Assembly: GCA_965119215.1 (NCBI GenBank)
Contig: CBCPKK010000006.1
Location: forward strand, 1 to 64,000
Length of the DNA: 64,000 nt
From: Buttiauxella sp965119215
GTDB taxonomy: Bacteria > Pseudomonadota > Gammaproteobacteria > Enterobacterales > Enterobacteriaceae
Direction of reading: 5' to 3'
This document shows, piece by piece, positions 35,032-44,187 of the stretch. The notes beneath the pieces are model-generated. The model saw only the letters and a program-made list of their open reading frames with translations. It was not told the DNA's origin and made no database searches. The position numbers and the translations under genes were made by a program. Every line of letters starts with the position of its first letter. Position 1 is the stretch's first letter.

Positions 35032-35873
35032 ACAATTTACCGGTAGTGCGTTCACCGTGGCGCATTCTGATTTTGGTGATTGGATTCACCTTCCTCTACG
35101 CACCGATGCTGATGCTGGTTATCTACTCGTTTAACAGCTCAAAATTGGTCACCGTCTGGGCGGGGTGGTCGACGCGTTGGTATGTCGAGTTATTCCAGGA
35201 CTCGGCAATGATGAACGCCGTGGGGCTCAGTTTAACCATTGCGGCAGCCGCGGCGACTGCGGCGGTGATCCTCGGGACTATTGCGGCGGTGGTAATGGTG
35301 CGTTTTGGTAAGTTTCGTGGTTCAACGGGATTTGCCTTTATGCTCACCGCGCCACTGGTTATGCCTGACGTCATCACCGGCCTTTCGCTGCTATTACTGT
35401 TTGTGGCGTTAGGGCACGCCATTGGCTGGCCAAGCGATCGCGGCATGTTGACCATCTGGCTCGCACACGTCACATTCTGTACAGCATATGTCTCGGTGGT
35501 GATCAGTTCGCGTTTAAGAGAACTGGATCATTCAATTGAAGAAGCGGCGATGGATTTAGGCGCGACGCCGCTGAAAGTTTTCTTCGTGATAACCGTTCCG
35601 ATGATTGCTCCGGCGATTATCTCTGGCTGGCTGTTGGCGTTTACGTTATCGCTCGACGATTTGGTTATTGCGAGCTTTGTCTCCGGCCCTGGTGCAACGA
35701 CATTACCGATGCTGGTATTCTCAAGCGTAAGAATGGGGGTTAATCCTGAAATTAACGCGCTGGCGTCTATAATTTTGGGAGTCGTGGGTGTGATTGGCTT
35801 GATAGCCTGGTGGTTTATGGCTCGAGCTGAAAAACAGCGTCTGCGCGATATCCAGCGAGCAAGGCGCGTATAG
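35028..35873 (+). CDS. potI: PotI putrescine transporter permease
   Basis: A 281-residue second permease of the PotFGHI complex, six helices, EAA loop EEAAMDLGATPLKVFFVITVP. Start overlaps potH (ATGA), indicating coupled translation. A perfect hairpin (35908-35932) lies 34 bases past its stop. Confidence 0.96.
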   Translation: MNNLPVVRSPWRILILVIGFTFLYAPMLMLVIYSFNSSKLVTVWAGWSTRWYVELFQDSAMMNAVGLSLTIAAAAATAAVILGTIAAVVMVRFGKFRGSTGFAFMLTAPLVMPDVITGLSLLLLFVALGHAIGWPSDRGMLTIWLAHVTFCTAYVSVVISSRLRELDHSIEEAAMDLGATPLKVFFVITVPMIAPAIISGWLLAFTLSLDDLVIASFVSGPGATTLPMLVFSSVRMGVNPEINALASIILGVVGVIGLIAWWFMARAEKQRLRDIQRARRV

Positions 35874-35894
35874 CCTAAATACTTAAAATCTGTA

Positions 35895-36428
35895 ATGATA
35901 TGCCCTACAGTGCCGCGCCCGACGCGGCACTGTGTCGTATGGAACACGAGGTTTGCAGAAATTTTCAGGAAACGAAGTCAAACACAGGCCAAATTGAACG
36001 CACCCACATTAGTGCTGGTGGCGGCAATTGCTATTCTCACGACGCGAGTGCTCGATCTCATGTTGCTTTTAAACATGCTCGGTGTTCGTGGCGCTATGGA
36101 TTTTGTTCATCGCAGTGTGCAAACCTGGAGCCTGACGCTGATTTTTCTCGGCAGCCTGGTCATGCTATGTGTCGAGTTACGCTGCGCGTTTGTCATTATG
36201 AAAGGGCGAAACTGGGGGCGCTGGGTCTTTCTTGCCACACAAATTATTGCAGTAGGCTATTTGTGGGCGGCATCCCTTGGCTGGGGTTATCCCGAGCTTT
36301 TCAGCATTCCTGGCGAGTCAAAACGTGAAATTTTCCGTTCGTTAATGACCCAGAAACTCCCCGACTTATTGGTGCTATTCTTATTATTCATCCCTTCGCG
36401 TAGTCGGCTTTTTTTCAAACTTCAATAA
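35895..36428 (+). CDS. ybjO: YbjO membrane protein, start uncertain or frameshifted
   Basis: A DUF2593 membrane protein with about four helices. The body (FVHRSVQTWSLTLIFLGSLV, WAASLGWGYPELFSIPG and ESKREIF) is clearly E. coli YbjO (162 residues, function unknown). The N terminus is a problem. The only ATG in frame (35895) places the potI hairpin inside the gene. An ATG at 35939 in another frame encodes MEHEVCRNFQETKSNTG, resembling the family N terminus, and would need a frameshift near 35985 to join the body. A TTG at 35994 is a further in-frame option. Confidence 0.65.
   Translation: MICPTVPRPTRHCVVWNTRFAEIFRKRSQTQAKLNAPTLVLVAAIAILTTRVLDLMLLLNMLGVRGAMDFVHRSVQTWSLTLIFLGSLVMLCVELRCAFVIMKGRNWGRWVFLATQIIAVGYLWAASLGWGYPELFSIPGESKREIFRSLMTQKLPDLLVLFLLFIPSRSRLFFKLQ
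35908..35932 (+). terminator. Perfect hairpin after potI
   Basis: CAGTGCCGCG, loop CCCGA, CGCGGCACTG: a 10-bp perfect stem just after potI. There is no T-tract, so it may stabilise the pot mRNA rather than end it. It lies inside the 5' part of the longest ybjO open frame, arguing that ybjO starts downstream. Confidence 0.5.
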
Positions 36429-36473
36429 CTGAGTAGTGTTACAATCTGCGCCCCCGGTTTTCAGGATTTAATT

Positions 36474-37601
36474 ATGCATTGCGCGCTCTATCAGGCTAAT
36501 CGCTGCCGCTCTTGTCAGTGGATTGAACAGCCGATTTCCGAACAGCTCACCGCCAAAATGAATGAACTTCAGCAATTGCTGAAGGGTATTGCGGTGCAAG
36601 ACTGGCGCGCGCCGGTAAGTGGCCCTGAACAAGCGTTTCGCAACAAAGCTAAAATGGTTGTCAGCGGTAGCGTAGAAAAACCGTTGCTGGGGATGCTACA
36701 TCGCGATGGGACACCTGAAGACTTAACCGAATGCCCGCTGTACCCCGCATCATTTCAGACAGTTTTTGCAGCACTGAAACCCTTTATTGCCCGCGCTGGG
36801 CTCACGCCCTACAACGTGTCGCGTAAACGCGGTGAACTGAAATACCTGCTGTTGACGGAAAGCCAGTTAGACGGCGGCATGATGCTGCGTTTTGTTTTGC
36901 GCTCAGAAGCCAAACTGGAACAACTGCGAACCGCATTGCCCTGGTTGCAGCAGCAACTTCCGCAGTTAAAAGTGATTTCTGCCAACATCCAGCCTGTGCA
37001 TATGGCCATTATGGAAGGCGAGCAGGAAATCCCCTTTACTGAACAGCATGCGCTCGAAGAACAGTTCAACGGCGTGCCGTTATATATCCGGCCACAAAGT
37101 TTCTTCCAGACCAACCCAACGGTTGCCGCTTCTTTGTACGCGACAGCACGTGAGTGGGTAGGTGAATTACCGGTCAAACATATGTGGGATTTATTCTGCG
37201 GAGTAGGCGGGTTTGGCCTGCATTGCGCGACCCCCGACATGAAGTTGACCGGGATAGAAATCGCACCAGAAGCGATTGCCTGCGCTCGGCAATCAGCAGA
37301 AAAACTGGGCTTAACGAATATTCATTTCCAGGCGCTGGATTCCACAAAGTTTGCCACCGAACAGCAAGATGTGCCCGACCTCGTGCTGGTGAATCCACCA
37401 CGGCGGGGAATTGGCCAGGCATTGTGTTACTTCCTCAATAATATGGCACCGAAGTACATCATCTATTCAAGCTGTAATGCACAGACCATGGCGCGGGATA
37501 TTGCTTCGCTGGCTGAGTATCGGGTCGCGCGCGTGCAGTTATTCGATATGTTCCCGCACACGGCGCACTACGAAGTGTTGGCGCTGTTGGTGCGGGAGTA
37601 G
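36474..37601 (+). CDS. rlmC: RlmC, 23S rRNA m5U747 methyltransferase
   Basis: A 375-residue SAM-dependent RNA methyltransferase (formerly RumB). Iron-sulfur ligands Cys3, Cys11, Cys14 (CALYQANRCRSCQW) and a fourth in TECPLYP are present. SAM motif DLFCGVGGFG, NPPRRG motif and catalytic Cys in YSSCNAQTM complete the family pattern. Same length as E. coli RlmC. Confidence 0.96.
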   Translation: MHCALYQANRCRSCQWIEQPISEQLTAKMNELQQLLKGIAVQDWRAPVSGPEQAFRNKAKMVVSGSVEKPLLGMLHRDGTPEDLTECPLYPASFQTVFAALKPFIARAGLTPYNVSRKRGELKYLLLTESQLDGGMMLRFVLRSEAKLEQLRTALPWLQQQLPQLKVISANIQPVHMAIMEGEQEIPFTEQHALEEQFNGVPLYIRPQSFFQTNPTVAASLYATAREWVGELPVKHMWDLFCGVGGFGLHCATPDMKLTGIEIAPEAIACARQSAEKLGLTNIHFQALDSTKFATEQQDVPDLVLVNPPRRGIGQALCYFLNNMAPKYIIYSSCNAQTMARDIASLAEYRVARVQLFDMFPHTAHYEVLALLVRE

Positions 37602-38400
37602 CTTTCTTATCCTGGGTGATTTACTCGTCATTCATGGGGAAAGGGACGGGTGGTGACGGTGCAATGCTATTTTCCTGAGTAGGCTCTCTGTAAGTATAAT
37701 ATTCATTTTGAGTCAGGACCATTGATATAAACACAGCATACAAAATAGGTAAGAATCTGACAGCAGCAAATAATTGGTTTACTTTCTGTTAGTTTATCTC
37801 TTTTCCAGATGTAGGCAGGAGAGAAAAATAACCACCATCATTGAGGCAGAACTGTGTTCCCTGCGTTGCGCAAAACTTTTCTGTCTTGAAAAAAACTGCA
37901 CCGCAGGCACTGCAATATTAACAACTTGCATCATATTGAAAATAGCGGGGAATACATATATCTGAAATGCTAATATTGAAATGAGTGGTCATAGAACAAA
38001 AATCCAAATAAATGTGTTGTTCAGTAATGGTCGGTTTGTACTCAGCCCTTATAGATTGTCCTTTTTCATCAGTATTTACATCCTTTCTGTTTTATTCCTG
38101 TAAGGCATATTAACCTCATTAGCATTGAATATTGTAGTTGTATTTATGTGACTTCATTGCATTATTTTTTTTTGATGAAAGGTGCGTAATTCATTCGCGC
38201 CATGAATCAATTGGCTGTCTGCTTTATATTTTTTTTGATATTGGTTCGATTTCGGATATTTTACATCATTGTACTATGTTTTTTGCACTACGCAGGAGCA
38301 GAATGAATCAACAATTCCATGCTAAGTTGTGCTGATGAACACACCGTATTCCTGGAGTTAAAAATACTCTGATAACAATCTTTGATAAGGATATATCACA
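37602..38400. other. AT-rich gene-free flank of the hcp island
   Basis: Eight hundred bases with low GC and no credible gene. Short frames (37774-37965, 38138-38335 plus) lack ribosome binding sites and recognisable domains; they may be decayed DNA. The hcp promoter presumably lies in the last 100 bases. The GC shift begins shortly after the rlmC stop. Confidence 0.5.
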
Positions 38401-38880
38401 ATGGCGAATAACATTTATCTGTCGCTGAATGGTACACAGCAGGGATTACTCTCTAGTGGTTGTTCTTCATATAATTCTATTGGTAATGCATATCAGATTG
38501 CACACCTGGATGAAATTATGGTCTATGAGCTAGCATACTCCATTATGCGAGAGCAAAATGTAAATCACCAGGCGCTAACTTTTAAAAAACCAATTGACAA
38601 ATCATCTCCACTGTTGGCATTCGCCATATCTAATAATGAAAGGATGGATGCTATCTTTAATATGTACAGAACGGATAAAGCAGGTATTCAGTCTCTCTTC
38701 TATAGAATCAAACTAATCAAGGCAACAATCGCCGATATTAGCTTGGTTTCCCCTAACTCAGTGACTCACAATGACGCGCAACCGATAGAGTCAATATCAC
38801 TAAAGTATGAAAGCATAACATGGGAGCATGTTTCATCAGGAACTTCTGGTTATAGCCTTTGGGAAGATAGAGTGTTTTAA
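38401..38880 (+). CDS. Orphan Hcp-family type VI secretion protein
   Basis: A 159-residue Hcp (hemolysin-coregulated protein) family member, not the hybrid cluster protein. It begins ANNIYLSLNGTQQGLLSSGC and has KKPIDKSSPLL, typical of enterobacterial Hcp, and ends SLKYESITWEHVSSGTSGYS then LWEDRVF. Hcp hexamers form the T6SS tube and carry effectors. No structural T6SS genes are in the window, so this is an orphan module. AAGGATATATCACA precedes the ATG. The next gene starts on the base after the stop. Confidence 0.88.
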   Translation: MANNIYLSLNGTQQGLLSSGCSSYNSIGNAYQIAHLDEIMVYELAYSIMREQNVNHQALTFKKPIDKSSPLLAFAISNNERMDAIFNMYRTDKAGIQSLFYRIKLIKATIADISLVSPNSVTHNDAQPIESISLKYESITWEHVSSGTSGYSLWEDRVF

Positions 38881-39702
38881 ATGGATTATATATTTGGCAA
38901 TAACCCTGGAAGGGCTAATGATTATTATCAGGTAATGGGTAACCTGGAAGGGAGGGCTGTTATTGAAACAGGATTAACAGCTTCTCAATTTATAAAGAAT
39001 CATCGCATCAGAATGGATTTTAGAAATAATCTATCACTTTTTGTGGAAAATCAACTTGAAATTATAAATGGAGATTATACTGAAATACAGAAAAAACAAG
39101 CAGTAATTTATTTAAAACAAGAGAGGGATTATTTATCTCATCAGGAGTTTTTGCTAAAGTATAAGAAGGCTATAATCGCGGTATCTGTAGTTATAGAGTT
39201 CGTTGAAGATGTTGCAGGTATTATTGGTTACTATGTAGTGAAAGGTATAGGTATCTATGCTGGATATGTTCAGGTAACGACAGGAATGGCATTAATTGGG
39301 GCTAGCTATACCACTGGCCCTGGCGCTATCATTGGTAATATTGCAGGTGTCACGCTGATTGTTCATGGCCTTGGATCGATTGAAGAAAACTTTATGTCAC
39401 TTTATAATAACAATCCTAATTATAAAGGTGTTCTTAGGCGTGGATATGAAAGGGCTGCAGTTTATTCTGGTTTAAGTAGTGCTCAAGGTGATATTATATA
39501 TGGTGGCATTGATTTGGTATTGTCTGGGTACGGGTTGTCCAGAAATGTGATGTTGCCAGAAAAGCATCGATTATTTCATTGGATGTACAATGATACAATC
39601 GTTGGGTTTAAAGATATGAAGGGTCCTGCATTGACTATGGAAATGCTAATTGATGCATTGACCATAAGTGGAATCCATGATGCAAAAAATGTCAAAAAAT
39701 AA
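38881..39702 (+). CDS. DUF4225-type putative T6SS effector
   Basis: A 273-residue protein immediately following hcp (TAA-ATG with no gap). It resembles DUF4225 proteins that often lie next to hcp genes. A charged N-terminal helical region (residues 1-95) precedes a glycine-rich hydrophobic core (about residues 97-160: AIIAVSVVIEFVEDVAGIIG and ALIGASYTTGPGAIIG), suggesting membrane insertion. A C-terminal domain follows. No enzyme motif is seen. The likely role is a membrane-acting antibacterial toxin carried by Hcp; this is inference from context. Base composition is low-GC like hcp. Confidence 0.75.
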   Translation: MDYIFGNNPGRANDYYQVMGNLEGRAVIETGLTASQFIKNHRIRMDFRNNLSLFVENQLEIINGDYTEIQKKQAVIYLKQERDYLSHQEFLLKYKKAIIAVSVVIEFVEDVAGIIGYYVVKGIGIYAGYVQVTTGMALIGASYTTGPGAIIGNIAGVTLIVHGLGSIEENFMSLYNNNPNYKGVLRRGYERAAVYSGLSSAQGDIIYGGIDLVLSGYGLSRNVMLPEKHRLFHWMYNDTIVGFKDMKGPALTMEMLIDALTISGIHDAKNVKK

Positions 39703-39722
39703 AGGCATTGTTAATTGCAAGA

Positions 39723-40058
39723 TCAAGATTTATGGCTTTTTATTATATCCATTAGTTTATATGCTTTAAATGTTATGATAATTGAATATTTTCTGCATGT
39801 TATTATAAAGATAACTAAATACACTATAGCTAAAGCGATATTGGCTTTTAGATTGTTGTCATTAAACACCAGGAACGCTACTGCAATGATAAAGAGAACC
39901 ATCAATTTTAAAACAATGCGGTAGAATTCTCCAGCCAGGTAAGAAACTGTTTGTTCTACAGTAAATGCTTCCTTTTTAGCAGCGTAAACTAATTTATTGA
40001 TTTCTTTCTCTGTGAATTTGTTTTCATTCAAGAGGGTTATTATTTCGCTATCTTTCAT
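39723..40058 (-). CDS. Small membrane protein, candidate immunity protein
   Basis: A 111-residue unrecognised protein. A charged N-terminal helical region (residues 1-45) is followed by two membrane segments (about residues 48-65, IVLKLMVLFIIAVAFLVF, and 70-87, KANIALAIVYLVIFIIT). It converges on the effector gene with a 20-base gap and shares its low GC. Its place next to a presumed membrane-acting toxin suggests immunity. A weak ribosome binding site and opposite orientation make this tentative. Confidence 0.6.
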   Translation of the reverse strand: MKDSEIITLLNENKFTEKEINKLVYAAKKEAFTVEQTVSYLAGEFYRIVLKLMVLFIIAVAFLVFNDNNLKANIALAIVYLVIFIITCRKYSIIITFKAYKLMDIIKSHKS

Positions 40059-40149
40059 TTATATATTCAATGAGTTGCTGTGGATGTGAAATTATATAAC
40101 TATTTACGTGCGAGTATATATAAACATTAACTAATACCAAAATATAGAA

Positions 40150-40177
40150 AAGGCTGGTAGGTTTCCCTGCCAGCCTT
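40150..40177 (-). terminator. Terminator of artJ
   Basis: AAGGCTGG/CCAGCCTT stem; on the minus strand it is followed by TTCTATATT. Located 22 bases past the artJ stop. Confidence 0.75.
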
Positions 40178-40198
40178 AAATGACACTCTATGGTATGC

Positions 40199-40930
40199 TT
40201 ACCCCGGGAACCATTGCTGGCTAATTTTCAGGTAAGTCCCGTCGGCTTTAATCGCCGCCAGAGCCGTATTCAATTTTGCTAACAGCGCCTGATTATCTGG
40301 ACGAACAGCAATGCCAAGGCCGGTGCCGAAGTATTGTGCATCGGTAACGTGCTCACCCACCGTCCCCAACTGTGGATTGGTTTTCAACCACTCGTTCACT
40401 ACCGCTGTGTCACCAAACACCCCATCAATCCGGCCATTTTTCAGGTCGATAATGGCATTCTGATAGCTGTCGTAAGAGACAGTTTTAATTTCCGGATGTT
40501 TATCCTGGAGATATTTCTGGTGAGTGGTGCCATTTTCCATACCGATACGTTTACCTTTCAATTCATCAAAAGATTTAAACGCACCTTTTTTAGCAATCAC
40601 GACCGCTGAGTTGGCGTAGTACGGTGCAGTGAAGGAAACTTGTTTGCTACGTTCTGGCGTAATATCCATGCCTGAAATCACAGCGTCATATTTATGGAAT
40701 TTAAGCGACGGGATAAGGCTGTCGAAGGCATGGTTGGTGAATGTGCATTCAGCCTGCATTTGTTTGCATAAAGCTTTTGCCAGGTCGATATCAAAACCGA
40801 CGATCTGATTATTGGCATCAAGTGATTCAAATGGTGGGTAAGTAGCCGAAGAACCAAAGTTGATTTTGTCGGCTGCGGACACGCTGAATGCGGCTGTAGC
40901 GAACATGGCGGCCAAAATAAACTTCTTCAT
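40199..40930 (-). CDS. artJ: ArtJ arginine-binding periplasmic protein
   Basis: A 243-residue solute-binding protein with signal peptide MKKFILAAMFATAAFSVSA. It delivers L-arginine to ArtQMP. Ligand-binding segments include YPPFESLDANNQIVGFDIDL and DAVISGMDITPERSKQV. It is about 60 percent alike ArtI (42484-43215) by eye; the isolated position and own terminator match artJ. ARG-box-like sequences lie upstream. Confidence 0.95.
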   Translation of the reverse strand: MKKFILAAMFATAAFSVSAADKINFGSSATYPPFESLDANNQIVGFDIDLAKALCKQMQAECTFTNHAFDSLIPSLKFHKYDAVISGMDITPERSKQVSFTAPYYANSAVVIAKKGAFKSFDELKGKRIGMENGTTHQKYLQDKHPEIKTVSYDSYQNAIIDLKNGRIDGVFGDTAVVNEWLKTNPQLGTVGEHVTDAQYFGTGLGIAVRPDNQALLAKLNTALAAIKADGTYLKISQQWFPG

Positions 40931-40999
40931 GTGTGTTGCTCCCGTCTGTCATGTTTTATTGTATTCACCGTTTCCCGGCGTCAAAAAATCATGCCAGTA

Positions 41000-41038
41000 A
41001 ATGAATTTATATGCAAATAAAACGTATAATTATATTTA
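41000..41038. promoter_or_regulatory. Tandem ARG-box-like sites upstream of artJ
   Basis: AATGAATTTATATGCAAA and, three bases further, AACGTATAATTATATTTA each approximate the 18-bp ArgR palindrome (TGAAT, AT-rich centre, ATTCA). The 3-bp spacing is the usual one for paired boxes. In E. coli artJ is strongly repressed by ArgR-arginine. Confidence 0.6.
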
Positions 41039-41050
41039 CTGAGACGTAAA

Positions 41051-41073
41051 AAAAGCGGGGAATCCCCGCTTTT
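41051..41073 (-). terminator. Terminator of the artPIQM operon
   Basis: AAAAGCGGGG, AAT, CCCCGCTTTT is a near-perfect palindrome; on the minus strand a T-run (TTTTTTTACG) follows. It lies 20 bases past the artM stop. Confidence 0.85.
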
Positions 41074-41093
41074 CTTGACTGACGAGCTACCGA

Positions 41094-41762
41094 TTAATTG
41101 CGTCGTTCGAATGCCAACGCTCGGCGTTCTACCACACGCATTAACAGCGTTAATAATCCATTTACAACCAGATAAACCAGGCCTGCTGCGCCGAACACCA
41201 TCACATCGTAGGTGCGACCATACAGCAATTGCCCGTGGCCCATCACTTCCATCAGCGTAATGGTGTACGCCAGTGAAGTACTTTTAAACACTAAAACCAC
41301 TTCATTCGAGTAAGAAGAAAGGGCGCGTTTAAATGCATAAGGCAGCAAAATGGCGAGGGTATCTTTCTTGCTCATTCCTAAAGCGCCACACGACTGCCAC
41401 TGGCCTTCAGGAATGGCGCGAATGGCACCGTAAAACAGTTGCGTGGTGTAGGCGGCACTGTTCAACGACAGCGCAATCAGCGCACATAACCATGGCTCGG
41501 AAAGCAGGTGCCACAATACCGGGTAGTTCTGAATAGACGGAAACTGACCTGGGCCGTAGTAAATCAGGAAGATTTGCACCAGCAAAGGCGTACCGGTAAA
41601 CAGGGTAATGTAGACACGGACAATGTGAACCAGCACCGGTGTTTTCAGCGTCAAAACGATGGTGAAAAGCAGCGCTAAAATCAACGCGACCACAATGGAT
41701 GCCGCGGTGAGCGTCAGGCTAGTGTGCAGACCTTTCAACAGTTCAGGTAAATACTCAAGCAT
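41094..41762 (-). CDS. artM: ArtM arginine transporter permease
   Basis: A 222-residue inner-membrane permease of the polar amino acid ABC family, about five helices with the EAA-type loop (IPEGQWQSCGALGMSKKDTL, ILLPYAFKRAL). Its start codon abuts the artQ stop. Last gene of artPIQM. Confidence 0.95.
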   Translation of the reverse strand: MLEYLPELLKGLHTSLTLTAASIVVALILALLFTIVLTLKTPVLVHIVRVYITLFTGTPLLVQIFLIYYGPGQFPSIQNYPVLWHLLSEPWLCALIALSLNSAAYTTQLFYGAIRAIPEGQWQSCGALGMSKKDTLAILLPYAFKRALSSYSNEVVLVFKSTSLAYTITLMEVMGHGQLLYGRTYDVMVFGAAGLVYLVVNGLLTLLMRVVERRALAFERRN

Positions 41763-42478
41763 CAGCCGGGTCTCCGTTCAAAACGTGTCGCTCGTTGGTC
41801 AATACGTTTAAGAACGTACTGGCTGATGAGGGTGATCACGAGGTAGATCGCGGCAGCAACCACATACCAGGTAAACGGCTCCTGGGTACGAGTGGCGATA
41901 CTTTTGGTTTGTAGCATTAAATCGTTCACGCTAATCAGCGACACCAGCGCGGTATCTTTGAGTAATACCAACCACTGGTTGCCTAAACCCGGCAACGCAT
42001 GACGCCACATTTGCGGCATCACCAGACGGAAGAAAATCGCGGCTTTCGACAGGCCTAACGCCTGGCCGGATTCCCATTGCCCAATAGGTACGGCTTTGAG
42101 TGCGCCACGCAAAGTTTGCGAGGCATAAGCCGAATAGAGCAGGGAAAGCGCAATGACGCCGCACAGGAACGGGCTGACATCGAAATTCTCAATTTGTAAC
42201 TGGACAGGGATTTGCGCAAAACCGAGGTTGAGCACAAAACCATCTGAGAGGATCAGCAGTAACTGCGAGGAGCCGAAATAAATAAACAGCACCACCAGAA
42301 TTTCAGGTAAGCCGCGTAGCACCGTAACCAAAGCTGAACCCAGCCAGGCAATCGGACGCCATTTTGCGGACTCCCATACGGCAAAAATCATCGCCAGAGC
42401 CAGGCCGATGATCAGCGCACAAACGGCAAGGCCGACGGTCATCCCGGCGGCGCTCGCTAAAGTAAACATTTCGTTCAT
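41762..42478 (-). CDS. artQ: ArtQ arginine transporter permease
   Basis: A 238-residue permease paired with ArtM. The permease loop AVPIGQWESGQALGLSKAAI and VMPQMWRHALPGLGNQWLVL are typical. Starts five bases after the artI stop; ends overlapping the artM start by one base. Confidence 0.95.
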   Translation of the reverse strand: MNEMFTLASAAGMTVGLAVCALIIGLALAMIFAVWESAKWRPIAWLGSALVTVLRGLPEILVVLFIYFGSSQLLLILSDGFVLNLGFAQIPVQLQIENFDVSPFLCGVIALSLLYSAYASQTLRGALKAVPIGQWESGQALGLSKAAIFFRLVMPQMWRHALPGLGNQWLVLLKDTALVSLISVNDLMLQTKSIATRTQEPFTWYVVAAAIYLVITLISQYVLKRIDQRATRFERRPG

Positions 42479-42483
42479 TTAGA

Positions 42484-43215
42484 TTACTTCTGGAACCATT
42501 TTTCGTAGATGGTTTTGTAGGTACCATCTTGCTTCACTTTTTCCAGCGCAGTGTTGAACTTCGCCTGCAGGTCAGTGTTGCCCTGACGCACAGCGATGCC
42601 CAAACCTGTACCGAAGTAGTCTTTATCCGTCACTTTATCGCCGATAGCGGCCAGTTTCGGATCGGCTTTCAGCCATTCAGTCACCACAGCCGTGTCACCA
42701 AATACCGCATCAATACGGCCACTTTCCATATCCAGCTTGGCGTTCATGTAGCTGTCGTAAGGAACGGTGGTGATTTCCGGATGTTTATCCATGATGAATT
42801 TCTGGTGAGTGGAGCCGTTCTGCATGCCCACTTTTTTGCCTTTCAGCCCATTGATATCAGCAACTTTGCCTTTCTGACCGACAAACAGGGCAGAGTTTTC
42901 ATAATACGGGCTGCTGAACAGAACCTGTTTTTCACGCTCTGGGGTGATGTCCATGCCAGAGATAACCGCGTCGATACGACGGAATTTCAGGCTTGGGATC
43001 AGGCTATCAAATGCCTGGTTGCTGAAAGTACAGGTTGCATCAATCTGTTTACACAGTGCGTTCGCCAAATCGACATCAAAACCAACAATTTTGTTGCTGG
43101 CATCCATCGACTCAAACGGAGGATAAGAGGCTTCCATAGCAAAACGAATAGTTTGTGCAGCCGTCGCGGAAAGGCTCAGGCTGGCTAATAGTGTGGCAAG
43201 CAGAACTTTTTTCAT
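42484..43215 (-). CDS. artI: ArtI periplasmic amino-acid-binding protein
   Basis: A 243-residue solute-binding protein with signal peptide MKKVLLATLLASLSLSATAA. Paralogue of ArtJ; its ligand in E. coli is not firmly settled. The start at 43215 restores the signal peptide. A much longer open frame upstream reads through artP antisense-free sequence and is rejected. Confidence 0.95.
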   Translation of the reverse strand: MKKVLLATLLASLSLSATAAQTIRFAMEASYPPFESMDASNKIVGFDVDLANALCKQIDATCTFSNQAFDSLIPSLKFRRIDAVISGMDITPEREKQVLFSSPYYENSALFVGQKGKVADINGLKGKKVGMQNGSTHQKFIMDKHPEITTVPYDSYMNAKLDMESGRIDAVFGDTAVVTEWLKADPKLAAIGDKVTDKDYFGTGLGIAVRQGNTDLQAKFNTALEKVKQDGTYKTIYEKWFQK

Positions 43216-43234
43216 GATTATTTTCCCGGATACA

Positions 43235-43963
43235 TCAGTGTGACAGATAGAATTTAAACGCTTCGGTCTGCGGTTTTGCGAAGCAACTCGCATCACCTTG
43301 TTCGACGATATGGCCATTTTCCATATACACCACGCGGCTTGCGGTTTTACGCGCCACTTCCACTTCGTGGGTAACAATGACCTGCGTGATATTGGTTTGC
43401 GCCAATTCACGAATGATGCTGACGATCTGCGCGGTGATTTCTGGGTCCAGTGCTGCGGTGGGTTCATCGAACAGCAGGATCTGTGGTTCCATCATCAATG
43501 CACGGGCAATGGCGACGCGCTGCTGCTGACCACCGGAAAGATGCAGTGGATAGCGGTCCATATAAGGTTTCAGGCGTAAACGCTCAAGCAGCTTATCGGC
43601 ACGCTGGCGCGCTTCATCCTTGCTAATCCCGAGGACGCGGCAAGGCGCTTCCATCAGGTTTTGCAGCACGGTGAGATGAGGCCAAAGATTGTATTGCTGG
43701 AATACCATGCCAACGTTGCGGCGCAATTCACGAATGGCTTTGTCGCCGGGCGCTTTAGCAAAATCAAAATGGTTGTCTGCAATGGTGAGTTGCCCTGAAC
43801 GCGGCATCTCAAGCAGATTGAGTACGCGCAGAAGCGAGCTTTTGCCTGCGCCACTTGGGCCCAGTAACACCAGCGTTTCGCCCTGTGGGCAACTAAGGGT
43901 GATATCGAACAGCGCCTGATGCGCGCCGTAAAAACAATTAATGCCGTTTAGTTGAATACTCAT
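43235..43963 (-). CDS. artP: ArtP arginine transporter ATPase
   Basis: A 242-residue ABC ATPase with Walker A GPSGAGKSS, signature LSGGQQQRVAIARAL, Walker B LLFDEPTAALD and switch His (VTHEVEVA). Nearly identical in text to E. coli ArtP. ATG 43963 is taken; a second ATG two codons upstream is possible. First gene of artPIQM. Confidence 0.96.
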   Translation of the reverse strand: MSIQLNGINCFYGAHQALFDITLSCPQGETLVLLGPSGAGKSSLLRVLNLLEMPRSGQLTIADNHFDFAKAPGDKAIRELRRNVGMVFQQYNLWPHLTVLQNLMEAPCRVLGISKDEARQRADKLLERLRLKPYMDRYPLHLSGGQQQRVAIARALMMEPQILLFDEPTAALDPEITAQIVSIIRELAQTNITQVIVTHEVEVARKTASRVVYMENGHIVEQGDASCFAKPQTEAFKFYLSH

Positions 43964-44187
43964 GCGCATAAGTTGAATAGCAATTGAAGCCGGAAAGGGT
44001 ACCTTTAACAGAATAGTTATGCAATCTTTGTGCGTTAAAACCTAAAAATAACTATTCACATACCTTAAAAGTAGCACAATATAGCGAGGCGGGAGGGAGG
44101 TAAGAATAAATGTCGGAGTTATATGAATAATCCAGACTATTTACATGGGTTATGAATTCACCCCGCCGGAGTGTGAGTCGTCAGTGG

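Noticed and set aside
39715..39924. A 69-codon plus-strand frame after the DUF4225 gene as an immunity gene
   Set aside because: It starts at TTG without a ribosome binding site and is the antisense shadow of the better minus-strand gene 39723-40058.
42484..43467. A 327-residue version of ArtI
   Set aside because: The extra 84 residues run antiparallel-free through the artP coding region and precede a clear signal peptide starting at 43215.
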